A stretch of DNA of 64,000 nucleotides from Amphiura filiformis (GCF_039555335.1 NC_092631.1:4555501-4619500), one strand, 5' to 3'; numbered from the stretch's first letter, positions 40,201-48,613 are shown. Translations and numbers: made by a program. The notes: generated by a model from the letters alone, not told the origin.

Positions 40201-41591
40201 CATCATAGGCCTTCAGAAGGCATATGATAGACCTTCAAAAGGCCTATGATATAATGAATTGGTGTGTTTTCACAATTCTTAAAGAAAAAACATTGAAAAT
40301 CAAATTATGAAAATTGTTTGCAAATTACATTTATTGACAATCCTGATGATTTTGCAGGTTGAGTTCTGAAAATATTCAGGATGTGGTCTGATATAGACAA
40401 TGCGCATTATTTTGCCTTACAGGGCGTCCGAATGGAAACATTTGAAAACAAAGGTCAATTATAATTATCCATTATTCACCTTTATGTCAAATCTAGGAGC
40501 ATCTATTGTGTCAACTTCCTCGTGTAACGTCTTAACAAGTTGATGCATCTCTTTGGCCTTCTTGGTTCCTTTCTCTATATCAAAAATACACGCTCTGATT
40601 TCCAGATCTATGGAGAGAAACAGTAAATATTTCAGCTTTTCAAAAGCACCGACTGGTCATTCTGGCACCGACGTAATACATGCAATTTCTATCTCCTAGC
40701 ATGAAATATATATTTTTCTTCCATGCCTCCTATCATGCCTAGGGCCCGCGCCCGAGCATGCATGGCCCGGGGTGAACACTTTTATATGCCAGCACATGCT
40801 AGGGCGCGATAAAACAAAGTCAAAATGAGACATATCTGAGCTCTATTGAATGTCCCAAATTATAGAATTTAGAGGAACTTGTGAGGTTCTGACTGCAAAT
40901 ATCGTTTAAACTTTCCGTGATCTTCTGGTCTCTTCAAAAAGAGTTTTAGAAGAGCTGTTTGCACCTGTGGCCATTACAGAAGAATTTAACGAGTCATATT
41001 CTAGAGGAGCTATAAATCGCTCTTGCAAATGCAACTTAAGAAAAGCTGTAGAGGAGTGATTGCTCTCGCTTCTCTCAAATGGCAGTCCCTGTAGCTAATA
41101 ATAATATTTATAATAGTTACAATGCAACATTTAAAAGGGCATTTCGTGATCCACAGCCTCATCCCCCACTTTTCTCAAAAAAAGTTGAGATTTTATATCA
41201 CTGGAATACTCTGGCTACATAATGTTTATGTACAAAATATTTCTTGCAGATTAATTCGTTTAGCAAAGATATCTTGAAATTTGAATTTCGTTCTGGTGCA
41301 CCAGAACGAAATTACAACGTATTGTCTATGGAGCAGTGTAATACACATAACTCGCAAAAGCAAAATCGGAATCAACTGAAATTTTGGGAATATGCTTTTT
41401 TCGTGGATATGTACTGAAAAATGTCATAAAAAGAGGATGCTAGGATCACGAAATACTCCTTTAACTTACCGAAATACTTGGCTTCATCCTCGGACTTATT
41501 ATTTCCTTTATCCAGTGTACCATTGCTGCTATCACTACTGGTACCACTTGTCAACGTCGCAGCCATTTTGGCTATCAATAGGCCTACACAA
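14960..41591 (-). CDS. Predicted TRADD-N / zinc-finger / TPR adaptor protein gene (about 17 coding exons)
   Basis: Assembled by eye from AG/GT boundaries and phase on the minus strand. Exons 5' to 3': 41591-41470 (ATG 41566), 40607-40480, 40047-39744, 35849-35767 (uncertain 3' end), 31767-31591 (uncertain 5' end), 30562-30503, 29470-29435, 27202-27056, 24337-24059, 23927-23661, 21569-21525, 20648-20593, 20303-20244, 19357-19160, 18265-18133, 15779-15735, 15066-14960 (TAA). Phases agree at every junction except around the two uncertain exons, and most interior exons are phase 1-1. The product is about 740 aa, cytosolic by lack of signal or membrane segments. Domains: TRADD-N-like (about 33-176), Thr/Ala-rich linker, coiled coil, basic linkers, CxxC/HxxxxxH finger, clamp-type TPRs, short C-terminal tail. 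TRADD-N domains occur in human TRADD and in invertebrate death/immune proteins, so a signalling adaptor role is inferred. It could be two genes; transcripts would decide. Confidence 0.7.
15183..15683. mobile_element. TTAA-flanked element, family D
   Basis: TTAA at 15183-15186 and 15680-15683. The right end, read inward, is TTAAAGTCATAATGTACGAT. The left end is TTAATGTACGATC and lacks the AGTCATAA box. The interior holds two hairpins: an imperfect palindrome at 15383-15462 centred on CCTCCACATGTGGAGG, and CCGACATAAAGTCATAAT/ATTATGACTTTATGTCGG at about 15480-15522. The same terminus recurs at 34392-34560. Confidence 0.6.
15883..16203. repeat. Nearly perfect 321-bp palindrome
   Basis: Two arms of about 150 bases (starting ATAATTGGAAATTTAAAC) are almost identical in inverted orientation. 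They are separated by a spacer of about 15 bases near 16034-16050 (GATACAAGTTACCAA). It lies inside the last intron region upstream of the 15735-15779 exon of the minus-strand gene. High arm identity suggests a recent fold-back insertion. Confidence 0.85.
16528..16571. repeat. Perfect 44-bp palindrome
   Basis: TAAAAGAAGTCGCGTAGTAT continues into its exact complement after a TT|AA centre. It has no loop and is intronic with respect to the large gene. Confidence 0.8.
16572..18132. other. Intron sequence with minor repeat remnants
   Basis: At 17560-17660 is a G/C-rich remnant with TTCCGAAGAAAA...AGCCCC similar to 26150-26210. At 17774-17810 is one end of TTAA family C (TTAAAAGGGCACTTCGTGATC). 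No further exon is supported. Confidence 0.45.
18133..20648 (-). CDS. Carboxylate-clamp TPR domain exons
   Basis: Exons 20648-20593, 20303-20244, 19357-19160 and 18265-18133 join in phase. They encode a three-TPR-like array. Repeat 1 contains ILKGN..LAKEQYENAL. Repeat 2 is IYSNIAECFLRLQDPEKALIYSGKSVQINP. Repeat 3 is AKALFRHGRACHRLQQLDSAEEYLKKAL, with a capping helix IIRELTEVKKEK. The K..N of repeat 1, N of repeat 2 and K...R of repeat 3 sit where Hop, FKBP-type and UNC-45-type TPRs hold the C-terminal EEVD carboxylates of Hsp70/Hsp90. Chaperone docking is therefore a reasonable inference. Donors are GTTTGC (weak), GTAAGT, GTAAGT and GTACAT. Confidence 0.75.
19545..19935 (+). mobile_element. 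Truncated family B element
   Basis: Central part of the family B MITE (4231-4779), including the hairpin AAAATTTTGA(T/C)...TATTGAAGAT and its complement, and the ATTTGATATCAGAA...ACATT...CGTATTCA segment. Neither TTAA terminus is present. Confidence 0.65.
20753..20974. mobile_element. Mariner-like MITE, 0.22 kb
   Basis: Inverted termini TACCGTAAAACCCCGTCTAC begin and end the unit, with TA at both borders. The outer parts of the arms also pair (AAGCATATA). It has no coding capacity and is intronic in the large gene. Confidence 0.75.
21525..21569 (-). CDS. 15-codon mini-exon, paralogous to the exon at 15735-15779
   Basis: Phase 1-1 exon with acceptor TTTTCCACAG and donor GTAGGT, encoding TKPTKKMDVNQETE. 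The exon at 15735-15779 has identical length, phase and a very similar product (IKPPVKGECKQETE), which indicates exon duplication on either side of the TPR exons. Confidence 0.6.
21583..22685 (-). mobile_element. TTAA-flanked element family A, copy 2 (inverted)
   Basis: TTAA at 21583-21586 and 22682-22685 with the family A termini; the sequence is collinear with the reverse complement of 453-1542. Its left border is 13 bases from the first base of the 21525-21569 exon, so it supplies everything upstream of TTAAACATTTTCCACAG in the splice acceptor. Confidence 0.8.
22795..22935. repeat. Degenerate CGCTAT..CTAA repeat patch
   Basis: The words CCGCTATCCCTAAGG, CCGCTATCTCTAAGG, TTCACTACACTAACG, TTCGCTGTTTCTAAT and TTCGCTATACCTAAA recur in a row at irregular spacing, like a decayed short-period tandem repeat. 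Function is unknown. Confidence 0.5.
22985..23462 (+). pseudogene. C-terminal fragment of a LINE polyprotein
   Basis: Plus-strand reading contains RNVIEYASLCW, LLDSIQSKALRIIG, LNIPSLHHRRQVA, VLYKMHTSLCP and HVWNG, the region after the RT thumb in CR1/Jockey-like elements. Frame changes near 23045 and the absence of RT upstream show a dead fragment. It sits antisense in an intron of the large gene. Confidence 0.75.
23661..24337 (-). CDS. Zinc-finger-like exons (TTF/C17orf113-type pattern)
   Basis: Two phase 1-1 exons separated by a 131-base intron. Exon 24337-24059 (93 codons) ends in a basic stretch (KDPTKKKRSADMFKHTWI) leading into FCEKT. Exon 23927-23661 (89 codons) continues IWWLVYVEGEGMLCLLCRIH and later ISAVTGHGESSGHVQAI. 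The CxxC pair and the HxxxxxH pair with aromatic WW/Y lead-in match the single TTF/BED-like finger of C17orf113-type proteins, usually found next to transposase-derived or chromatin domains. Boundaries are TTTAG/GTAGAT and TTTTTCAG/GTGAGT. Metal binding is inferred. Confidence 0.65.
24507..24645. repeat. Short fold-back (TTTCAGTGA.TCAAGACA arms)
   Basis: TTTCACTGACATTTCAGTGA...CAAGACAAG on the left pairs with CTGTCTTGAGTCACTGAAATTCCAGTG on the right, with about 65 bases between. Intronic. Confidence 0.5.
24945..26625. mobile_element. DNA element with inverted ends, 1.68 kb, containing a (TTTA)n tract
   Basis: Arms of roughly 75 bases share TAGACTTCGG(T/G)TATATATA, AAATGCGC and TTTATAAATGCGCACGTGAC in inverted orientation (24950-25015 and 26545-26620). 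The interior includes the simple repeat at 25230-25287 (TTTA repeated about 14 times). No transposase is seen. Confidence 0.5.
27056..30562 (-). CDS. Linker exons of the large minus-strand gene
   Basis: Three phase 1-1 exons. 30562-30503 (20 codons) is basic: KKASKRKTQ. 29470-29435 (12 codons) reads EPEKQKVKKSDK and could add to a nuclear-localisation-like patch. 27202-27056 (49 codons) is Ser/Thr/Asp-rich, has a TAATAG acceptor and a strong GTGAGT donor, and reads SDTDTSSCADSDKPAENTQ. No domain is recognised; they look like a flexible, basic-then-acidic linker between the coiled coil and the zinc finger. Confidence 0.55.
27337..27523. mobile_element. Fold-back MITE, 0.19 kb
   Basis: Arms around CAGTCAGCGGCACTAGCTTTGA and GCTACGTTAGCTTAGC pair with TCAAAGCTAGTGCGCTGACT and GCTAAGCTAACGTAG. 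The loop contains GATCGCGCGCG. Intronic in the large gene. Confidence 0.65.
27524..29152. other. Intron sequence
   Basis: No exon that fits phase 1 was found. Around 27595-27720 there is a GC-richer stretch without recognisable structure. The plus-strand short ORF at 28622-28831 shows no motifs. A short (AAAT)n-like run lies at 29042-29062. Confidence 0.35.
29153..29200. repeat. Hairpin, 18-bp arms
   Basis: AAGTATAACCTATAATA and its complement TATTATAGGTTATACTT flank a short AT loop. Intronic. Confidence 0.6.
29502..29909 (+). other. Open reading frame of unknown status (135 codons)
   Basis: The longest non-transposon plus-strand ORF in this intron. I recognise no domain, signal or membrane segment. 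It could be a chance ORF or part of a repeat; there is no splice or expression evidence. Confidence 0.15.
30170..30252 (-). pseudogene. Small LINE RT fragment
   Basis: Minus-strand reading SVPQGAILGPHMFSVFIDEL is the conserved RT motif around the VPQG box. Nothing else of the element is recognisable on either side. Confidence 0.6.
31290..31315 (+). repeat. (ATATG)n microsatellite
   Basis: About four to five units of ATATG, followed by ATTTTATTAACCTGCAC, a pattern often seen at retroelement 3' ends. Confidence 0.6.
31591..35849 (-). CDS. Probable single exon (linker plus coiled coil) split by a 4 kb element
   Basis: The upstream half (35849-35731) follows a CCGCAG acceptor and reads DTGKQAAATQSAEATTEAET... 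up to the element edge, where the next codon is the TAG of the element terminus. The downstream half (31775-31591) is open from the other edge and reads ESVADADKEIDKIKKEIQEK..., a clear heptad-type coiled coil, then a GTAAAG donor in phase 1. The two halves differ by one base from a perfect in-frame join if 8 bases of target are removed. Possible rescue splice sites exist (GTACCC donor at 35766; AG within the element terminus), or both halves may be skipped, since exon 3 and exon 6 are phase-compatible. Confidence 0.5.
32045..32140 (-). repeat. SINE-like tRNA-derived head
   Basis: On the minus strand GGTTCAAATCC is a perfect Pol III B box, preceded by GGTGAAGGACACC. A direct, more decayed copy (B box lost) is at 35334-35440. 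Confidence 0.45.
32985..33085 (-). repeat. SINE-like tRNA-derived head
   Basis: Minus strand: AGCTCACTTGGTAAGGC resembles an A box and GAGTTCGAGCCTC a B box, about 60 bases apart, within a tRNA-like unit. It is followed at 32870-32940 (plus strand) by an A-rich tract. No anticodon arm that would make a functional tRNA is evident. Confidence 0.5.
34146..34395 (+). mobile_element. Right half of a family B element
   Basis: Matches the right half of 4231-4779, from ATCATTAGATTTAT to CATTCCAGATCCCTTAA; its TTAA at 34392-34395 is shared with the start of a family D terminus. Confidence 0.65.
36060..36335. repeat. Repeat with GGCTCATAATTATT end and short tandem array
   Basis: Segment ending GGGCTCATAATTATTCCACAGC (near 36200-36222) matches a segment at 60080-60225 in inner words such as TTGGCA/TGCCAAAAATT. 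At 36255-36320 the unit CATTCTAACCCCCCAAACTAG is tandemly repeated about three times. Confidence 0.55.
36335..39600 (+). mobile_element. Nearly full-length RTE-type LINE, inactive
   Basis: One plus-strand polyprotein: endonuclease with TWNVRTLYQSG, GVSETHW, GDLNSKVGKD, NKIDYVM and GSDHQLV, then RT with GNYRGISLLS, QAGFRPNRSTVDQL, VGVRQGCVISPQLFNI and the C-terminal LYGSETWTL...YFGHIKR...RGRPSKRW. Defects: stops near 37045, 38149 and 38491, a frameshift near 38330, and loss of the catalytic YADD, where the expected LRYADDIVLIAE reads LRLRMIIIVLIAE (about 38777-38812). It is antisense within an intron of the large gene. Confidence 0.85.
39744..41566 (-). CDS. Coding exons 1-3: TRADD-N-like domain
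   Basis: Exon 1 encodes a Ser/Asn-rich N-terminus (MAATLTSGTSSDSSNG...). Exons 2 and 3 encode an alpha/beta domain: strand LEIRACIFD, helix KKAKEMHQLVKTLHEEV, then LITDLLQGFAEVG, strand PGPCIVFVVRY, helix SREALQNLWKMF, helix KVKDMLKTMVI, and a final strand FDISVDIEEKEYKKGL. This order and the pattern of a hydrophobic strand followed by REAL..LW...(K)....ML match the N-terminal TRAF-binding fold of TRADD and its invertebrate relatives. Donors are GTAAGT (41469), GTGAAT (40479) and GTAAAT (39743). The ATG follows a good acceptor (TTTACAG at 41592), implying a 5' UTR intron. Confidence 0.7.
41131..41464. mobile_element. TTAA-flanked MITE family C, copy 1
   Basis: TTAA at 41131-41134 and 41461-41464. 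Termini AAGGGCATTTCGTGATCCAC and, read inward from the right, AGGAGTATTTCGTGATCCTA. The central palindrome TTTCGTTCTGG|TGCACC... is at about 41286-41311. The right TTAA occupies positions +6 to +9 of intron 1 of the large gene, leaving its GTAAGT donor intact. Confidence 0.85.
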
Positions 41592-42246
41592 CTGTAAACA
41601 AATAACGTTTATAACGACATAAACTAGGCTTATTATAATAAAATACAATAAAGTATAAACTACTTGCCTTTATAATTCACTTAGTAACTTCCATTTTATA
41701 CTACCCGTTTCTGAAACGGTCGGCGCCTTTAAACATTTTAAAATATCGGTATTAACATAGAGACATAGGCATACGTTAAAGTAGCTTTTGTTTGTTTGTT
41801 TACCCAGGTTGGTCCGTGAGGAACACATGCTAATCCATGGAAAACCATGGACCGTTCCAAGCTCATACAAATGCACAAGCCTGGATAGCCAGTGTAGGCT
41901 AATATATGCATGCTGGCCTAGATAGCTTTGATAAACAAAGCAAGAAATGGAAGAAAATAGCTAGGAGAAAGAGAAAAGAGAGAAGGCCACTCCCAAACAC
42001 AATTGTACAATTTTACTCTTAGCCCTTACTTCGTGAGAAAGGAAACTGGAATTCCAATCTCAGGCCCCGATGCAAAGGCTTTAGCATATTATACTTTTAG
42101 TTTTATCTTTCTTTCCTCCCTTTTCATACATTCAAAGTTTGCCCGCCTATTTTGCTTTCCTAATCTTAAACATAATAATTATGATGTAAATTTGTAAATA
42201 TTACACAAAAAACCTAGTGTATGCCAATATTAAACTATCTACTTAC

Positions 42247-42330
42247 ATTGGCGCTTCGCTTGTAGTCTCTCAACTGTTATTTGTTGCAAGGAACAAAGGT
42301 CGCGAATACTATTAACTATAGCACCGTGAG
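42247..42330 (-). other. Possible 5' non-coding exon of the large gene
   Basis: A strong donor (CCAAT|GTAAGT, intron starting at 42246) on the minus strand lies about 650 bases upstream of the acceptor at 41592 that precedes the ATG exon. The upstream limit is unknown. It could be an unrelated exon. Confidence 0.35.
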
Positions 42331-43679
42331 TTATTGCCAAGTTCAAGTTACACTTCACATATCATTAATGATCAGACTTTTTATAATAATGATAATCGGT
42401 GCTTTTTCATAAAATTTGTATATTAATTGGTTTTCAGATTTGCCTTGGTTTTATAATTCAATTCTCATGGAACTGTTTTATTTATGCTAATACAAATATC
42501 ATTACTATACACGGGGAATATCCTTGCTCATGCAATAACAAAGACTGGATACAAACGTGCATGTGTACATACACCCCGACATGTCAAGTCAATCATGTGG
42601 AAGCTTCGGCATATAACTATTTATTATCTTGATAGTGGAAAGCCAAGGTCAATTTCAAGCATTAAGGGAGTGTTCAGAAATACTTGGGGGGGGGGCTGGA
42701 CACTTGGAAATTTTTGGAGTCAAAACTTTTTTGACCCCCTCCAAAAAACCTGAAACTTTTTTGACCCCCCTCTTCAGACATAAAAAACTTTTTTGACCCA
42801 AGAGGTTAAAGAACAACTTATTCCAACAAACTCAGTCAACAATTGTACATGATTAGGCCCTTTACAATTGATTCTTAGTTTCCTGTTTCCCGCCCGCATC
42901 CAAAGTAGAGAATTGCAAAATATTTAATTATTTTATTTATATTTTGGATTTTCTCTTTTAAAATAACTTTTGATGACTTCCATTTGCTACTTTCTGATTT
43001 TGATCATATCAACTATAATGATGAATAAACAAAGAACATAACTGTACCATTACGTATGTATAAAATCAAACACAGTTGTAAAATAATTAAATGCATGTTC
43101 CTAATCAAAACTTGTTGATGTAGGTTGCGACCACATGTTTTAAAATAAAGAAAATAACAGATAATTAATAATTAAAAGTCACCTCATCCCCTGTTTTCAA
43201 CCATGAAACAGGAAACTAAGAATCAATTGTGAAGGGCCTTATTTATACATTTATTTATTCATTTATTTATATAGGTCTATTTCCTAAAAACATGCCAGTT
43301 TAAGGTGTTTTTCACATGTTGTGACTTGCATTTTTTTTGTTGAAAATACCTATATTTCATTCATATCCCCAATAATTAAATGAATAAAAGGGAAACGAAA
43401 CTGAGAGCAAAAGGGAAACGAAACTGAGAGCAACATCTTGACGCATACTCAAGATTATAAAAATAAAAATATCAATTTCAGGGGCAAACACGAAAACAAT
43501 TGCCGGTATCATTGGTGGCATACATTCATATACCATTTTCTTAAAGAGACTATACAATTCATGTAAAGTCTTCGAGTTGAACTCGTGTGTGGGGGGCTAT
43601 GAAAATAAATGGAATAATTATCTGGCCCCTTAGTGGGTCCGGAGGACGCAGAGTGTTTGCAAATCAAAAGGGAGATACA
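42331..43679. other. Intergenic DNA without recognised gene
   Basis: GAACTAAGAATC-type sequence GGAAACTAAGAATCAATTGT (near 43205) is the complement of ACAATTGATTCTTAGTTTCC (near 42866), giving a loose inverted pair about 350 bases apart. A 22-base unit is duplicated in tandem at 43386-43431 (AAAGGGAAACGAAACTGAGA...). Confidence 0.45.
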
Positions 43680-44094
43680 AAAATTGTGAACCAGAAATAT
43701 TTTATGTAGTCAATGCACTAGGCCTACTATTTAGACTCAGATATTGTTAACTTAATTTAACAGTGTGTTTTGTTGTGCATTCTGAAGTGAATTTGGGAAA
43801 AAGGTGTTTTTGCCTTAAGTCATTAACGACTTGTAACACTATATTATACCAGAAATGAGTTGTGAAATTGACCATAAAAACGAATAAAAACAGCCGGCTC
43901 TCAACACGCGATATGCAAAATTCCCGCGCCGAAATTGTCTATAGCAATGACGTCATGATTACTTGTGCTCAATTGTTGCAAGCCTTCGTTTTTATGGTCA
44001 ATATGAGTTTGTTTCAAACAAAACCACGTGATTAGTGCTTGATAATTAATTTTCTATATGGCATAATGTTGTGATTGCCGGAGACATCCTTTAA

Positions 44095-45075
44095 CATTAC
44101 AAGCATTTTTGAAAACTTGATGCAAAACATTCCAACTTAATGCCATTTAAGTATTGAAAAAATCTTTTGCAAAACTGTTTGCCAAAAAATATTTTGCAAT
44201 AGCATTTTGACATTTTTAAAATGTTGTTGTACGTTTTTCATACAAAACATTTCAAAAACGTTTTCATGAGCTTCATAACCCAACATTTAAATGTTATTAA
44301 ATTGTTTTGACATTTTCAAAATGTTGTTGTAGTTTATTTCATACAAAACGTTTCCAAAACATTTTCATGACCTTTAAATGTTATTAAAACGTTTTGACCA
44401 ACACCAAACAAGTTTATATCGTTTTCAAAACATTTTTGTGTTATCTGGGTGTATACGGCTAGGACGGATGATCTGGTTTCGTTAGTAACTGAGTCACGTG
44501 ACTCACGTCTACGACCAATTGATCCTGAGGACGTCATCATCTTCTGATGACGTCATACCATCCAACAAAGGATCCATTTGCAGACACTATTGATTGAAGC
44601 TGAAAGCAATGTTCGGAAACAAATTCTGATAAGAAGTACTACTAGGTCTATGTAGCATTGCAATAACTCTGTGTACGTGTATACAGACAAGAAACCCTGC
44701 TACGGGACACCACATCAAACACAAAACCTTTTACAGAAAAACTTGAAATGTCGGGTTATATAAAACGGGGTATAAAACGTTTTAACAACATTCAGAAAAT
44801 ATTCTAGAAAACTTTCTAACATAATGTTATTAAGAGTTGACAAAATATTTGGCAAAAATGTTTGCCAAAAATATTTTACAATAATAGTTGACAACATTTG
44901 TAAAATTAATGTTATTGTAGTGTTTTTTCATATAAAACGTTTTAAAAATAATTTCATGACCTTTATATAACCCGACATTTAAATACTATTAAAACGTTTT
45001 GACAAAAATCAAAACGCACTTGTAATATGTTTATAAGTTTTTAATAACGTTAAAAACATTTTGTGTTTAATGGGA
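44095..45075. mobile_element. AAAACGTT-rich element, interrupted
   Basis: Many near-repeats of AAAACGTTTT/AAAACATTTT and AACCCGACATTTAAA. Related units are at 55626-56031, bounded by CCCAGCAAACAC and GTGTTTGCTGGG, and at 60663-60737. Unrelated DNA of about 300 bases (44450-44755) interrupts this copy. No coding sequence. Confidence 0.55.
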
Positions 45076-45567
45076 CTGACTCCTATCTAGTTTTTACGAA
45101 TAATTTACTTTATATCGGTATTCATTTGTACAGAAACTATGAAAATATTTTAACAATTTTTTAAAACTTCAGGTTGGTTGTATCCGCAGAAAAAGGTTTC
45201 TAAAAATTTTGATTAATTTCATAACAATATTAATATAAAAGGCAAGCGACGTTCCTCTTATTAACTTTATTGTGTTCTCTGTAAAGAAGAAAAAGAAAGA
45301 AAAAGAAACATGGTTAAAACATTTTTTTTCGACTTCATTTATGATCTGGTCGCGGACCATCCATAGGCGGTGGAAGCGGGTGGACGAGGGGGGGGCACAT
45401 CCCCTAAATTTAGGCAAGGGGACGTCCCCTAAAAATCATAATAGAAGAAAAAATTAAGCACTAATTTCCATGTGCATCTTACTTATTAGCACGAAAAACA
45501 GTATGTTTTGGGCCGAATAGGGTACAATTACAAAATTTTGCTCGCGAATCAAATAGCCGGAAACACC

Positions 45568-45910
45568 TTAAAGGAGTATTTCGTGATCCTAGCATCCTCT
45601 TTTTATGACATTTTTCAGTACATATCCACAAAAAAAGCAGATTCCCAAAATTTCAGTTGATTCCGATATTGCGTTTGCGATTTATGCATGATTTTGTGTA
45701 TTACACTGCTCCATAGACACGTTGTAATTTCGTTCTGGTGCACCAGAACGAAATTCAAATTTCACGATATCTTTGCTAAACGAATTAATCTGCAAGAAAT
45801 ATTTTGTACATAAACATTAAGTAGCCAGAGTATTCCAGTGATATAAAAATCTCAACTTTTTTTGAGAAAAGTGGGGGGATGAGGCTGTGGATCACGAAAT
45901 GCCCTTTTAA
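45568..45910. mobile_element. TTAA-flanked MITE family C, copy 2 (inverted)
   Basis: Reverse-complement copy of 41131-41464 with TTAA at 45568-45571 and 45907-45910, and the same central CTGGTGCACCAG palindrome. One end of the family also occurs at 17774-17810. Confidence 0.85.
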
Positions 45911-46436
45911 TTTGTGGCTAAAATAGTCTGAAATTAAAATTTTTCGCATGCTTCGCGAGCAAAAACAAGCCCTGTAAAACAGAAACAAAGTATGTTCGTA
46001 CCCCGACCCCACTAAATTTTAATGATTCCGCCGCCACTGTTTAGTTGCAGAAATTCCACCAATTATGCCTTCATTATGCCTTTGTTGTATGGAACACAAC
46101 ATAAAAACATAATTATTATGCTTATATTTCCCCCTTACACTTGCGTATGTCCAATTGTTTTTTAATGTCATTTTTGTTATTTTTATTGTTATAGTAGATG
46201 TCTTTTTATTTGTGCGTGTGTTACCGTGGGTGGGTATTTGCGCTTGAGCGTTTCTTATTTTATGAATATTGGCATTGCTGCTGTTGGCTATCTTAGTTAC
46301 ATAATAAACACCTCAAATATTTCGACACCTCATTTGTAGCAATTGTCTAAATATTGACGCCGCAGCCAACATTTAAAGCAATGTAACCCAAGATTTGAAA
46401 GTTGCAGTAAAATCTATTGATTTGTATTCAGTATAA

Positions 46437-47097
46437 TATATTGCGCCAATAAAGTATCCTTACACTTGTATAAATAATCACAATTTCAAAACTGAACAAT
46501 ATTGGAGTAAATTTGTTTTTTAATAGATGCACTATCTAATCCTGCACATTATGACACCACATTGAATCCAATGTGACCTCAAGAAGTAAAGTTACAAGCA
46601 ATTGAATAGACGATGGTCCAGTTTTAAAAGTGACAAACTGGCCTATACAAGGCGCAAAAAGATTCCAACAAGCGCAACAAAGAGACAACACAGTTTCTTC
46701 AATGAAGCGTTATTTAAAACAGTTTTCATTTCAATTTTTACTTCTCTGTACTTTTCATAACTTTCATTTTATTTGTCAGTTCTTTTGTTTCAGTTTTCTT
46801 TTGTTCCTTTTGTTTTAAATTAAAGCCAAACGCATAAATTAGCCATTCACCACTCTCAAACCAGATTTGTGGTATGTGGAGTTTTGAATAGGCCAGTTTG
46901 TCACTTTTGAAACTGGACCTTCGTCTAATCAAATGCTTGTAACTTTACTTCTTGAAGTCACATTGGATTCAATAGTGTGTCATAATGTGCAGGATTAGAT
47001 AGTAAATATATTAAAAAACAAATTTACTCCAATATTGTTCAGTTTGGAAATTGTGATTATTTTTCCAAATGTAAGGATACTTCATTGGCGCAGTATA
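46437..47097. mobile_element. Fold-back element, 0.66 kb, TATA borders
   Basis: Arms of about 230 bases: TATATTGCGCCAATAAAGTA and the complement GGATACTTCATTGGCGCAGTATA, with inner matches such as TGACACACTATTGAATCCAA-type and CTAATCCTGCACATTATG. Between the arms (46665-46870) are T-rich sequences without a gene. Confidence 0.7.
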
Positions 47098-48613
47098 GAA
47101 GGAAATCTTGTGTAATGGTATCTGAGTGTTTTGTATTTTTATAAGTGCAACTTTCAAATCTGTACCTCACTACATTAAATTGACCGGTGTTTTATTGTTT
47201 TCTGGGCTATCGTATCAAATAAGATGTCAAAATGCGGAGAAATAAATTCTGCTTCCAACGCATTTTACAGATTTGTAATACAATAGCACGTTTTGTAATA
47301 ATGGCCATAATTTAAGGGGGGGGGTAGTTACTTTTTTGAGATGTTTAGCTGTCAATTACGGGTAAATCTTATTATAAACAACAACAGTACAATATCGATA
47401 ATTACTGGTCGTATGTTTCGCATACAGACGAATCACCATAAACTATACCCGTCCCTTTGTATCGATCATATCTTGGTGCACATTCGTTTTGCCATGGTCA
47501 TAACCTGCGCTCGGCCGAATCGTGTGAAATAGTTTACGGGTAACATTGGGATCATCAACTCTAAACCGTCATTAAGGCAAAAAAATGGTTTGTCTCAAAG
47601 CTTGCGCGCGCATTTGTAAAATCGCGCGATTTGAAAAAAAAAAAGAAATGCGGAAATTTTTTTTATTTCAAAATTTTTGTGTTTTTTTCCGAAAAAAATC
47701 GGAGAAAATCAGATTTTTTTTCTCAAAAAAAACATTTTTGTGACTACGGAGCTTAATTTTCATTGCTAGATTATTTATTTACCTGAAACATCGTTGTAAA
47801 GATGATATAAATTCAACAAAATATCAAGCTTTCACAATACTCTCGCTGGAAAATGGAAAATTAATCAGTTGTTGTCATTATTTTGTGTATAAACAAAAAA
47901 GTAGCCACTTCCGCTGATTTTATTTACTTTCTGTCTCATATTTGTTGTCAAAATCAACCCTAAATATTTAAAATGATCTACATAAATCATGAATACGTGA
48001 AAACATTATTTTGGAATTTTTGAAGGACATGATGTGAGAAAATTAAGTCCAATTCAGTGAAAATAAACTCGCAGTGAACAAGACAGGTATCAATCCAAGA
48101 TGGCCGCCTACAGTAGTAACACACGCGACACACGGCGAGATCTTGTGTCAGAGTAGGCGTAAAATAAATTAAATTAAAAATATTGATAGTTTGCATGTCA
48201 TTTCTTACAAAGAAATGGACATATTTTATCAACAATATTCCCAACATTCTAATTAGTGAAGGCTAAAATTCCACCCAATAATATGAGAAAATATGAGTTT
48301 TTTACAACTCAAGTGAGACTACTTTTTAAAGCTTCTGGTGCTGAATATCGGAGACCTTGACGTGTATTCACTGTTATGAAAGATTAAAATCGCACCTTGT
48401 TAACTAGCAAATCCTCGTGTAAAGTCCCCCCCCCCCTATTTTCGGTCATTTTCAACCAAAAAGGAAGGCACTATACTCGCGTCAGTACGGAAATACCAAG
48501 TCAAAAAGTGGCAATTTTATAACAGTGCAAAGTTGATTTTGCAATAGGCGCTACTCCTGCACTCGCACTGCACCGCACTATCATGACTATAGGGATGGTT
48601 TATCATAGTTATC
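47098..48613. other. Intergenic DNA with dispersed repeats
   Basis: Segment 47225-47310 (GCTTCCAACGCATTTTACAG, AATACAATAGCACGTTTTGTAATAATGG) is an inverted relative of 55290-55385. G8 at about 47317 and C12 at about 48428 may mark ends of one decayed element. No gene is supported. Confidence 0.4.

Noticed and set aside
45125-45200. Further exon of the sushi gene (acceptor TTTTTAG, reading TFFCGYNQPEV)
   Set aside because: The exon at 48976-48867 gives a far better module match and phase; this reading ends quickly at a stop.
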